Under the pieces are notes generated by a model. That model was not told where the DNA came from, ran no database searches, and was given only the letters and a program-made list of their open reading frames with translations. Shown here in pieces: positions 10,502-20,395 of a stretch of 33,850 bases of DNA. This stretch comes from Chara braunii (lineage: Eukaryota; Streptophyta; Charophyceae; Charales; Characeae). How positions within the stretch are numbered: the stretch's first letter is position 1; every line of letters begins with the position of its first letter. The translations under genes were made by a program, and so were the position numbers. Location: the NCBI GenBank assembly GCA_003427395.1, contig BFEA01000092.1:1135772-1169621 (forward strand), given 5' to 3'.

Positions 10502-10560
10502 GATCCTACGAGGATCATCTTCTGTTATCACTGATAACAGGTCGGTTGCCGATTCGTCGG
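10502..10560 (+). repeat. Cluster of three conserved hairpins in LTR A
   Basis: First hairpin: GATCCT-ACG-AGGATC (10,502-10,516). Second: CTGTTATC-ACT-GATAACAG (10,522-10,540). Third: CCGA-TTCG-TCGG (10,549-10,560), with a TTCG tetraloop. The middle hairpin is identical in all three copies. In LTR B the first is GATCC-ACAT-GGATC and the third is TCGA-TTCG-TCGA on the sense strand, so the terminal pair has changed from C-G to T-A without losing pairing. Confidence 0.75.
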
Positions 10561-10904
10561 TTTACGATTCAACTCCAATTCACTCCTGCTACTCAACCTA
10601 AAGGCTTTAGCCTTGTGATTGAACTGTTTTGTTGTGTTTTTACCCGGACTTTATTGAATGGTCATCCAACAAAAGTACGGAGTATTTATTTAAGAGTTGC
10701 ACGAGTGAGGCTTGTATGGCTAAAGCGATGGGTATGAGTGCGAGAAATGGTTGAAGTTGACCTCGTGTAGTGCGTGAACTTCTGGTTGAATCTTTGATGT
10801 GATTAAAGGTATGGTTTTGGTTCAACTTCTGGATGTGACTGTCAGCGATTACATACATATATGGCTGAGAGGAGTCCCACCGTGGCTGTGAGAAGTGACC
10901 ATCC

Positions 10905-10914
10905 TATATAAATA
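10905..10914 (+). promoter_or_regulatory. TATA box of LTR A
   Basis: TATATAAATA sits in a block conserved in all three LTRs (CTATATAAATAAG). Transcription by RNA polymerase II would be expected to start roughly 25-35 bp downstream, near 10,940. That makes the upstream 2.7 kb U3-like and the downstream 1.1 kb R-U5-like. The start site itself is inferred. Confidence 0.6.
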
Positions 10915-11080
10915 AGCCTTATGTATATATTTATATGTGTCTTGGGCGTGGGTGCAACTTATTGTGACCACACGTAAGGGTTAAACAGATTATGGGTTTG
11001 AGAGAAAAGGGAGATCCCCTTTTACCCCCCTTGTTTTTTAGAGTTTGTATGGTTGGACGTTGTAGTCCATGGCAGCCGTC

Positions 11081-11315
11081 AAAGTCAAACCCCTTGACTT
11101 TCGCCCAGGCCCGGAGTGGGACTCATCTCCAGGGCAGTAAGAAACGACTGCCACCATAGGTATGGACCTGTGTACCACCCACTGTGCACAGAGTGCAAAA
11201 GAGGGTATGTGGTCTTCAACCGTGCATGGCGGTTGTCCAGCGTCGAGAGATTAACCCTCAAGGCACGTGTCAGTCGACACTTGAACGTCAAATGTGACCC
11301 TCGAGATTAACGAGG
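11081..11315 (+). repeat. Small conserved hairpins in the R-U5 part of LTR A
   Basis: AAAGTCAA-ACCCC-TTGACTTT lies at 11,081-11,101. GTGTC-AGTC-GACAC lies at 11,267-11,280. CCTCG-AGATTAA-CGAGG lies at 11,299-11,315. The matching sites in LTR B and LTR C keep the stems (one outer pair of the first is lost in B). The loop of the second varies (AGTC, AACC, AGCC). Another is GGGAG-GTGACAG-CTCCC at 11,796-11,812. Confidence 0.6.
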
Positions 11316-12012
11316 ACCGCATGATTATGGGTACTACATAGTACGCCATCATTGCGACTGCTTGCGTACGTTCGCATTGCAGGTCGATATGAGTTAGCCC
11401 TGCGACCGCGCGGTTTATACCGAGTCTCGCGTGCGACGCCTATTCGATTTCCGCATTGGAAAGTTATGGGTTGGCTACTGAGGGGCTAGGAGCGTTGTCG
11501 CGTTGTTTGTATTGTGTCGTGTTGTATGTGCATGTGTGTGTGTTTTATTTTTGTGTTTGTTAGAGTGGTGTGCGAGTGGTGTGTGGGTTGCGTCCTAGCC
11601 GACCGACGACGAGTCGCACTTGGGACTTCAACCCCCCAAGATGTCGGTTCGCGTGTGGGTCCGATAGGCGTATTACCACGTGTACCCCTTATGCTACAGC
11701 GAACGAGAAACGCCCTCGGTTGGTCCACCTCTGCGATTGCAACCGAGTAACTTTCGTACTGTGGACTGGTAGCTCGGCGGGATACGCCCACTGAAGGGAG
11801 GTGACAGCTCCCGTAAGGTGGAGGTAAGTTGTGCCTCGCGTAGGCCCTATCCTGTCGTAGGGGCTCGCGAGAGGTATGGCTGGCGCACTCGGCCGGAGTG
11901 GCCTAAGGAAGCTTCATTTGTGTGTTCGCGACAAGGTTGGTCCAATTCCTGCGTGACGCGGCGGAGAGGGTCTCGCGCTGCCATGTGCGGTGCCAGGCCG
12001 ATGCACCCGACA

Positions 12013-12440
12013 CCGCAATGCCTGTGCCACACCTAGACCACACATGTTCACTCAAAAGGCCGCCGCCAAACCTGCATCACTCCAAAAAAAAAATAAACAG
12101 CGCTTCATCCCCGCCGTCGTATAACACTACTGTGATCATCGCTCCTTAGAAAAAAACCACCGTCATCGTGCCGCTGAATAGGCAACATCTCCCCTTAATT
12201 CATTGTAGTTGACGTGCTGTAAAATGGGCAGCACAACCCCACCGGAAACGCTGTCACTGTCGTACAAAAAAAAAAAAAACGGCATTACTTCCTTACTGAC
12301 GTCCTGTTGCCGCCGTGCCAAAAAAAAAAGCAGCATCTTCCCTTAGGAAGGTTTTGTCGCCGACGCGGTCACACACACTTATCGTGGCCTCTTGTCACAC
12401 GATCCAAGTCGGTTGCAGCCCCGCAGCCGCGACACAACAC
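12013..12440. other. A-tract-rich flank of LTR A
   Basis: No gene is visible. Runs of 7-14 A residues recur near 12,084, 12,150, 12,266 and 12,320, separated by GC-rich CGCCGT/CATC words. This suggests a degraded short tandem repeat or several old tails. The first bases after the LTR (CCGCA) are the candidate target-site copy. Confidence 0.4.
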
Positions 12441-13130
12441 AAGGGTGAGGCAATAAGCTCTCAGCCTTAGGCTATGGCTGCCTCTCCTCCACTCTCAACT
12501 TCTTGCAGACCTTCACTACTTCCCCAACACCATCTCCCCCTTGCTTGCAGACCATCATTCTCCTTCAGCCTTCTCCCTCAACTCACGACTCCAGCAGCCT
12601 CTCCCCTCAGCAGACGTAGCATTTGCTTTCGAGCAAATGAACAACATCACTGCCTCACAAGTTTGAGGCAGCTGGGGGCAATGGGTTGCTTCTATAGTTG
12701 AGAGAGGAGGTGGTAGCAGTCTGAGCCCTCAGCCAAAAATTCGAGCTCAGGCTCAGCCCTTGATTTCCAAGTGAGATCAAGGCCCCTATCTGCCCCACAT
12801 AGCCCAAAAAACCAGGTTCATCCAAAAGGAAATGGACATGGCTTTATTTTTGGCATACACGCAGAAAGGGGTGGTTGTTTTCAGCCTTCCCTTGTTGATC
12901 TTCTATTGGTAAGGCTAGGCCTCAACAATGCATCATCCCCCTAAGTCTGGCCAGACTCAGAGTCGGCTCCCTAGTTGGTTTGCTGCACAAGGTGCAGACA
13001 CATACCCACTTTTTGTTGTTTTTCAGCAACCTCGTTTTCCCTCAATGAGGAAAAAATTAGCTAAAAGAAAATAAAATAAAATAATAATAATAATAAAAAG
13101 ACTCTTTGTTTCCTTGTGAGGACCAGCCCG
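12441..13130. other. CT-rich then mixed DNA with a (TAA)n tract
   Basis: A CT-rich part at 12,474-12,610 is followed by mixed sequence, ending in AAATAAAATAATAATAA-type repeats at about 13,065-13,098. A 75-codon frame at 12,474-12,701 is Ser/Leu/Pro-rich and follows the CT-rich composition. No domain or element edge was recognised. Confidence 0.45.
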
Positions 13131-13664
13131 TAGCTTAGCAGCGAACGAGCGGGGTCCTTTCACAGGGCCAAAAGTCAAGCTCAATAGGGTCTTTTACCCC
13201 CTGCCACTTAGTCATGCGCTTGTACTAGGCACAAAAAAATGTCAGGTACGGGCGCACCCTTAATACTTTCTGCTTCACAATGATAGGAAAAGCCGACAAC
13301 GAAGGATCAAAAACAACGTCGTTATGAACGCTTGGCTGCCATGAGGCAACTCCAAGCCCTAAAACGCTAAAAGATTGATAGGCCATGCTTATTAAGGTTC
13401 CCTTCCCTTTTCAACCTGTATGCGCCCGTACCCAGGCGCCATGGGCGCCAAGTTCGGGCGCTCCAAGATCCTGTTTCCCGCTTCAGACGTGAACGGGTGC
13501 ACGATCGCCTTACCATCCGCACAGAGTAATGAAGGGGGGGGGTTATGTGGCCATGTATACTCCCATGTTCTCCCGAAAGATCCATTAGATTTTGCTCATC
13601 CTAAAATGGCAGCCCGTTCGTCAGAACGAACGAGTGCCGTAGTGAAATCATAAAATAAATCAGA

Positions 13665-13665
<1 letters not shown>
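13131..13665. other. Unassigned sequence ending in a poly(A) tract
   Basis: No gene is recognised. It contains GGCGCC-ATG-GGCGCC (13,435-13,449), a perfect inverted repeat, and CGTTCGT-CAGA-ACGAACG (13,615-13,632). AATAAA at 13,654-13,659 lies 6 bases before a 77-bp A-run, the layout of a retroposed transcript end. No clear target-site duplication or 5' end could be set. Confidence 0.4.

Positions 13666-13742
<77 letters not shown>
13666..13742 (+). repeat. Uninterrupted poly(A) tract of 77
   Basis: Seventy-seven consecutive A residues are followed to about 13,830 by A-rich sequence with TCT, AAAG and AAAC interruptions. An AATAAA signal lies just upstream. Pure tails of this length shorten quickly, so this suggests a fairly recent retroposition or a collapsed or uncertain assembly stretch. 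Confidence 0.8.
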
Positions 13743-13745
<3 letters not shown>

Positions 13746-13830
13746 AAAGCAAATCTCAAAGAAAAAATCTAAAAAAAAGAAAAAAAGAAAAAAAGAAAAA
13801 AGAAACAAAAAGGGGAAAAAAAAAAAAAAA

Positions 13831-14688
13831 CTTACCTCGTTGAAGAAAACGGTCACCCATTTTTTCGGGCACTGTCACACTCACTGGGACTGAAATGCCT
13901 CAGGCACTTCCGAGGGCGCCATGTGACACATCATAGTTAGTTTAGTTTTAGTTAGTTTTTTTTTTTAACTGTTGGTTTATACCAACGGTCGCTTTTGTGT
14001 TCGTGGTACATCCACGAACTGCTGAAATACAGACCCTAGTTCAATCCCAACCAGGATCCGAAACAATTTAGACCATTTATCGATTTGTGCGTGTCATCCT
14101 TGCGCCGGGGTCACTTCCAATCCGCGTGGTTGATCTCCGCTACATAATCTCATCGATCGCACGACCAAAATCGACTGCGCCTTCGCGATGGCTAGCTCCA
14201 AAAGAGCTAGCCCAATTGAGCATAGTGGATTCGTCCCCTGCATCTTTGGCATAGCAGTTCACTATGTTTACCTACTGGGCTAGCTCCTTTGACAGGAACA
14301 GAAGCAACAACCCTTCTATTTGAAGGGCTGCGCCCAGTAGGCCGCCTGCCTGTGACCCTGCAAACCTCGCTCGTTGACCCTACCCCATCGGTTGGTCGTG
14401 TGACCATGGCTTACCTTGTCACCTAACCAGGTAGACCTCGACATCGGCCTGTCGATCCCCAGGCTCGATGTTAAATCTCGGGGCCAGAGAAAATAAAAAA
14501 ATATTCTTATTCCTCCCTCGTTGATGAGGCCCCATACCCGACGTGTTTCCTCATTTTAGCTTACTTAGGCTCCAAATCGCGCAACTTAGCAGCCGCGCGA
14601 CATTATTTTGGATAAAATAGGTACAAAATTATTATAGATATATCACGACCGTACGTATGTGCGGTCTTACCAATCATGAGGAGGGACC
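13831..14688. other. Unassigned sequence with several hairpins
   Basis: No gene is recognised. GTTGGT-TTAT-ACCAAC (13,971-13,986) is followed 12 bases later by GTTCGTGG-TACAT-CCACGAAC (13,999-14,019). GACCGTAC/GTGCGGTC, with one wobble pair, encloses GTAT at 14,647-14,666. A TGCC-TCA-GGCA palindrome lies near 13,899. A 66-codon minus frame at 14,207-14,407 has no recognisable domain. Confidence 0.45.
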
Positions 14689-14760
14689 GGTCGGACTACT
14701 GGTTCCTGCTGCCACTTCCGAAGCGTTGCAGGCGTAAGGTCACGGGTTCAATAAGTTTTA
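14689..14760 (+). repeat. Possible tRNA-derived SINE head
   Basis: GGTCACGGGTTCAATAAG (14,738-14,755) resembles a polymerase III B box (GGTTCRANNCC). GGTCGGACTACTGG (14,689-14,702) could be a weak A box about 40 bp upstream. This spacing is seen in plant SINEs. No 3' tail or target-site duplication was found and the B box is imperfect. Confidence 0.3.
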
Positions 14761-14799
14761 GTCTCTCAGTCATAGGTCGACTTTGAATAAACTTATGGC

Positions 14800-17783
14800 A
14801 AATAACTCATCTCATCAAGTTATGAAGCTCGGATAACTCTTTACTAAGTCGAACATCATCCGACATTTAAAAACACCGGGCAGATACCCTCGTCAGATTT
14901 TCTGCCCCGACAACGCGACTTCAAATAACTAAAAAAAATATTGAAAGATTTTCAATTCATAATTAGTTTCATTGAAGATTTAGAGTGTCGTTCACTACGT
15001 GTGAGTGCAGTAACTTTTAACATTGTGGAATAACAAGTAACTTAATTAAAACAAGTATAAATCATTGTAGTTTTAAGTAACATTTGTAATAGATTAGAGA
15101 ATGAGAAAGTCAAATGCATCTTCAGATAGTCATAAATGTAATATGATTCAACTTCACATCGACACATCTTTAAGAGGTTGCATAGGTTCACTAAGGTTGC
15201 TTAGATTTTTATTGGGTACTGTCTATAAAACCTCGTCATGCTGATAGTTCGTCATTTGTATAAAAATCAGATATTTTTTTCCACCAACTACTTGTCAATA
15301 TCCTTCCTCTAATCACTTTGACAGCCTATTTAATTGTGTAAGTAAACTTGTGAAAAAATATAGTTTATCAGTCATTGTTATAACTTATAATATATGTTAA
15401 AAATAAAATTGTCCACTTTCGTTCTTGCTTTTTTTTTTCCTCCTTTGTCCGTATGCTCGTTTTTTTTATTTTTTTATTATACAATGATATTTCTCTTTCT
15501 ACGTTTGTAAGATCGCTGACAGCGCAACTTAATAGAAAGTTTAGTAGTGTTTCATAATGACACTAAAATTTATATAAGGAATAAATAAGTATCTCTGCCT
15601 TATCGTTACATCATTAATTATAAGGTGTAATGATTTAATAATTATTTTGTAGTTTCGTTACATATTATCATAAGACAATGAACAACTCACCCCCCCTAAA
15701 AAAAGGAAAGTGCATACTTGTTGTTGATTTTTCATTTTTATTGTGCAAAATATATATTTTTTTAATAAAAAAATAACAACAAAAATAATATTAAAAAGCA
15801 TCAATAACAATAAAATACTTACACTTATAGTACACCAATGTCCCTTCTTAGTACATCCACCTTATTAAATACCTCGAGCTTCCCATCTTCTTCCTTGTTA
15901 GTAGTACCACGTATACTATCGGCATCTTGGTCTCAAACTATTTGCTCTTCTTGAACAAATATAGACATTTAGTTCATGCAAGGGAACATAGATGATGAAC
16001 GAACCGAAGTCAAAAGCATATTTGCATCAGTATTTAAGTAAGGGTACTTGACTGCAATTGGGAATAAAGTTTAATTGAACAATCTTTGTGTCACTATACT
16101 TTGAAAAAAAATATATGTGTTTTCAAATGATTAAAAATACTATAGAAAATAATAATGAGAAGGCGAAAAAGGAATACAATAAGATATATGCTGAAGCAAA
16201 GGAGTTATGCCTCGTACACGTGGTTAGATGACAAGTACACCCATATAATTTTTAATTTACACATCAACAACTAAACTTTTAACATTATAGTCAGAGATGT
16301 ACTGACAATATAACGTTTTACGGTGTATCTTACAAAAATCATAGTTATGGGAATCGAATGTGTCAATATTTTTCTACAATCTGCTAAATTATAATTATGT
16401 ATGGTCAACCACATATTTTGATAAAGATCGAGATGACTATGTGTCAGGTTGAATGTTATTGAATAAGTTTATTGCTAAAAATTATATATAGTTCAAGGGT
16501 TAGATATACTATTAGATAAGTCTAATGACTATAAAGTTATTATTATTTTTCTTATTAAAACTAATATCATATTATTTCCCTATGGAAAATGTTACCAATC
16601 ATTTTTCCACAATGATAGTAAAAAAAATGTTAAAGGATAAAACATGGTCATGAGACATAGAGTGGCCTCCATTAACTACAAACATAATATTTGATATTTC
16701 GATTCATATATAGGGTGCAAATCACTAATTATGTTAATGTGTGATGAATCAATTTAACTCATTCCTATAAAAACTACCAATTACTTCAATCAATTGGTAA
16801 TAAGTCGGTTTGCAACTGAATCGTCAATGTTTTTTATACCTACACATAAAATTTGAACCTTGTAGGTGAAGGGCATTTGCTCAAGTTTTCATTGTAATAT
16901 TTTTTAAATGATACATGATTTTTTGAATAGTTGTGGGATATCATACCAATTGACAAGTCGGGAAACATTGGTCTGAGAGCGGTTTAAGGATGTGAGAGGT
17001 AATATAAGGTGAAGTAAAAGATTGACCTCATGACTGTACAACATATATGAAATTATTTTTGCATGTGAGTTTTTGAGACACTGAATGGTTTTGGTAAAGC
17101 GAGATTGAATATATGAAATTCATTCGACAACTCACATATGTGACATCGTGTCATTTAAAATCTCCTCCTAACTAGATAGTGCATCTTTATATGCATGAGC
17201 TAGTTGGCAAGCAGTTGGGCACGTTGCTCAAACCCAACTTCTTGGAGCAGTTAAGTTGGCACACAAAAAAACTAAGGGGATCATTCACTAACTCGATATC
17301 AATTTAAACTTGAAGAAAGGTAAAACATGAATGTTAGTGTGATATATGTGTTGGACATGATCGTCAAACGAATGTATGTAATAGGAAACCAAGATCGTTA
17401 TTCACTATTAGACAAATGTTTCCTATCGCCAAGCAACCCTCACAAATATCTTGGAAGAGGTAGTAGCAAATAAACATTTTTCATCTAATACTTTAATGTC
17501 ATTTGTGACCCAAAAACTCACGAGGGACCGCATGCTAATGATCATCCTGTAGTGCAATACTATTGTGGTTAGTCGTAGGTCTATGCATGTTTGAAACCTA
17601 TGCCAACGTGGGTTCATCTTTTTTCATAAATTACAATTTGTGCTACTCACGAAATAAAAGTCGCATGACAATAAGTTATAAGATGAAGAAAAAAAATGTT
17701 TAGGCAGAAACTCGCAAATGCAGAGAAAAAGTAGAAAATGTGTGGCAGGGTTGAATACTAAAATATAGGAGTATTATAATTTT
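14800..17783. other. AT-rich DNA without recognised genes
   Basis: About 3 kb of strongly AT-rich, stop-dense sequence. The only frame above 60 codons is 17,423-17,617 (-), which I do not recognise. A protein-like minus-strand stretch near 15,965-15,838 has an in-frame stop. Old, mutated transposon DNA is likely, but no family could be assigned. Confidence 0.5.
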
Positions 17784-17860
17784 GGTCGAGTGTACCAACT
17801 ATATTTCTTACGAACCCCTATGATAGAATAGGCTCCCACGAGGTATAACTACCCTCTACC
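17784..17860 (-). mobile_element. Fragment E: fossil of the LTR U5 end
   Basis: The plus strand reads GGTCGAGTGTACCAAC where LTR C has GGCCGAGTGCGCCAGC, and CCCCTATGATAGAATAGG where LTR C has CCCCTACGACAGGATAGC. The differences are mostly C-to-T or G-to-A. That is the expected result of long-term deamination of methylated cytosine. Only about 75 bp can be aligned by eye. It is the oldest-looking copy of this family in the window. Confidence 0.5.
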
Positions 17861-18560
17861 AGAGCGAAATATCAGTATCTTAAATATGCACATCTACACA
17901 AAACTATTAATCCACATATATCGATTTTTATACCTCATGTCAATGGTGAATCAGTTGAGTGCAATTTATTGTGTGCTATAGCATAGGCGGTATGCTCAAT
18001 GAACGCCCATACCAATTTTATGCTTAACCCCTTACTTGGGGTGTTGATTTACCAAGTCATACATTCATAATCGACTACGCACACACTGTGAGGCAGCCAG
18101 GAGGGTTAATGCACAATTATGCATTAAACATTGTAATTGTGCACCAGTTTAAAAAAAAATCGTATCATGTATTGTATATATAGTCGGATTGTGTTCTTTT
18201 GAGTTTTAAATCACAACACCTCCCGACCTCAGAAAAAATGGCTTTCCATGATGTTCGGAGGCCGATTGCCCGAAACAAACGGAGGTCGGCGACAATTCAA
18301 GCAGCAGTCATCGGAAAGAAGAAAAAAATAAAAAATTTAAATTTAAATAATTTTTCATACTAAAAAAAAATAAAAAAATCCTTTAGATTAAGTCGGTTAT
18401 ATTTCCAAGAGAGATATTAAAAAATTGATAGGGTACCAGTCGGGCTGCCCATGCAACATTGCAATGATATTGGATTACATGTGAGAACTTTGTCTTGCAA
18501 GTAACTGTAGAATAATTTACCCTACTGTTGTTCATGATACTTTATGTTCTTCAGCAGTAG
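17861..18560. other. AT-rich DNA, one inverted repeat
   Basis: No gene is recognised. CCGACCTC (18,223-18,230) and GAGGTCGG (18,282-18,289) form a perfect 8-bp inverted repeat 51 bp apart. The sequence may include the eroded 5' part of the downstream LINE. Confidence 0.4.
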
Positions 18561-18640
18561 AGGGACGACAAGCAGGTTTCTACAGACGACTTTATTTTTA
18601 ATTTTTTAGTGACCGATGAAAAGAAAAAATGTTATTAGCA

Positions 18641-18725
18641 TTAAGCTTAGCAAAGAACCGTTATTGGACCACAACCCAGTTTTTACAATTTTTAAATGGT
18701 GGATGCTCCTAACTGTGGTTCAAGT
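18641..18725 (+). pseudogene. LINE endonuclease C-terminal remnant
   Basis: The frame reads LSKEPLLDHNPVFTIFKWW and then meets a stop. L1-type AP endonucleases end with an SDH-P motif followed by a hydrophobic/aromatic stretch. Here the serine of SDH is replaced (LDHNP). The upstream endonuclease is not recognisable. Confidence 0.45.
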
Positions 18726-19350
18726 TGTTTTATACTAATATGCAAATCCTGCGATATTTTGTTGTAAAATAGATCACAAAATTATGGGAAAACTATAAAT
18801 TCACTAGAGACACATTCCCCAACACAAACCAGTGGTGTGACTCATACTATCTCTAATCTCAAATGTACTTAGTATTTTTTCCATAATTTTGATGGCGAAA
18901 AGAAACCAGATTGAACAAAATATTACAGATGGGTTTGTGGAGATAGAGAACAAAATGAACTTTCACCCTATTTCTGCGCACGATTGAACGAAAGAGAGGA
19001 CAAAGGTATTATCAGAGTGGGGCGACTTCCAAATCATAAAACCATAAACTCAAGCAGAGTGACTAAGGGTTGAAGGCGTTACAGTTTACTACAGGATGAC
19101 ACGAGACTCCTTCCAAAAAATGACCCAAAAAACGGAGCACGGGGGATGAAGTTGCTTCAAGACTCTTCCTCACAAAAGTCACACCAACTTGCACGGTGGA
19201 CAAGTTGTGTGACTATGCAGTCGTCTACTTCATAAACATCCTCAACTCTGGGAGACCCTTAGGAGATACGAAAAATAACCTTTCATAATGTTCGGATCAT
19301 TGGGTTGATCTCATAACTAGGCTCACAAGAGGGCCGTGAATGTTTCACTA

Positions 19351-19540
19351 GAGCTGAGAGAATTAAAGGAAGTCGTACAAGTGATAGCTACTAGCAAAGC
19401 GTCCGGTAGGGATGGTCTTCCAGTTGAGTTATATAAAGTGAGTTTGGATAGTCTGGCTACACACCAGATATTCTATGACATCATATGAGTACTATTAAAA
19501 AAAGGTGATAAGGCGGATATCATAACTGACGCCCAATATC
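19351..19540 (+). pseudogene. LINE reverse transcriptase, fingers region
   Basis: An open stretch of 45 codons reads ELRELKEVVQVIATSKASGR then DGLPVELYK, matching the LINE RT pattern of a helix followed by K-PG-DG-P-EFYK. After a TGA at 19,486 the same frame continues with LLKKGDKADI, matching the KKG-D pattern before the PISLL motif. A further stop follows at about 19,546. Confidence 0.7.
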
Positions 19541-19547
19541 GTTGCTA

Positions 19548-19735
19548 AATATTTTCAACAAAATTATGGTGAATGCCCTAGCTGAAAGGCTAACAAATTA
19601 CGTATTATCTCTAGTGGCGCGAGATAGGGTCACATTCGTCAAGGGAATGTCGATATTTGACAATATCGTCGCCGCCATCGAATCATTATAAACATTGTCA
19701 TATTATTAGATTTATAAAAGACATACGATCGTGTT
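19548..19735 (+). pseudogene. LINE reverse transcriptase, motif A region
   Basis: The frame reads IFNKIMVNALAERLTNYVLS, then RVTFVKGMSIFDNIVAAIES, matching the LINE RT pattern NKI..LA.RL followed by Q-FV-GR-I-DNI-A-E. A TAA follows at 19,689. In a shifted frame at 19,706-19,735, LDL-stop-KTYDRV matches the catalytic motif A (D-E-KAYDRV) with the E codon replaced by TAA. Confidence 0.7.
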
Positions 19736-19750
19736 AAACCACCATTCCCT

Positions 19751-20256
19751 CACTAGTAGAAAAAATAGGGGACTAGTAACACAAATTCATGAGGGGTATT
19801 GACAACATATTGAGGAGGACCAGTAAAGTGGCAAAAATGAAATTTGTACCGAATCGTTTCGACGATTATTTAACTAGCTACATATTTTTTTTCTTGGCAT
19901 TTTTTATGGAAAGATCAGCGACTAAATATACTAAATATCATTTTTATAAAAAAAAATTTACATTATTATGAGTGTAGAAGTTAAGTACTTTTCTGGTGAT
20001 CCATAAGTGGCACACTGACAAAAATAAAAAAATACATTGAATCGGCTTGAATTGTAATTTTTTTGGTGTATAACTACGAGTGCAAAAAAATGTTGAAGTA
20101 TACACTTTTTTTTTTTTTTTTTTTGCGACCTCCACTTCAATTGTTACCGATCTTCACGTGAAAACATAAGTGAGACTTGGGCCTCGACTGAAAAACGGTT
20201 GGCCGACCTCCACAAAAACTGGAATAACGATCTCGAAGTGTCATTTTTTTGCTAGA
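19751..20256. mobile_element. CACTA-like MITE inserted in the LINE
   Basis: It begins CACTAGTAGAAAAAAT, the classic plant CACTA (En/Spm) terminus. It ends TTTTTTTGCTAGAG, an imperfect inverse of that start. The insert of about 0.5 kb lies exactly between RT motif A and the next RT block. It is non-coding apart from a chance 60-codon frame, and has an 18-bp T-run near 20,107-20,124. A 3-bp target duplication could not be confirmed. Confidence 0.5.
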
Positions 20257-20395
20257 GGGGGGAGTGACGGTTTAACTGGGCTTAGTCTATAACTACTCTG
20301 AAGTAGTTTGGATTCAGAGTTAACTTTTGCGGAGCAGTTGTCGGATTGTACAACATTTTGCAGTCATCATCGACGAAAATACATCTAAACTCTTT

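Larger units (their letters stand above)
8174..12012 (+). mobile_element. LTR A, 3.84 kb, of a large retroelement family
   Basis: The unit begins TGTCGGG and ends CACCCGACA, giving the TG...CA ends and short terminal inverted repeat of LTRs. LTR B starts and ends at the same motifs with nearly equal length (3,812 bp). In order it contains the 5' part (8,174-8,800), a hairpin array (8,822-9,640), a tandem repeat of about 121 bp (9,950-10,250), a three-hairpin cluster (10,502-10,560), a TATA box (10,905-10,914) and a U5-like segment to 12,012. It has no convincing coding frame. It is closer in sequence to LTR C than to LTR B. Two copies support the left edge and four the right edge. Confidence 0.7.

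Noticed and set aside
11514-12036. Frames in the U5 region shared by A, B and C (words such as MRVVCG-RPSRPTTSR-WD)
   Set aside because: The similarity follows the DNA homology of the LTRs. The frames run through GT repeats and structured U5 sequence, and no protein family is known to match.
13596-13856. 86-codon minus frame rich in phenylalanine
   Set aside because: It is only the reverse reading of the poly(A) and A-rich tract.
14030-14055. AGTTCAATCCCAACC as a tRNA or SINE B box
   Set aside because: It is a partial match only, with no A box at the right distance and no cloverleaf.
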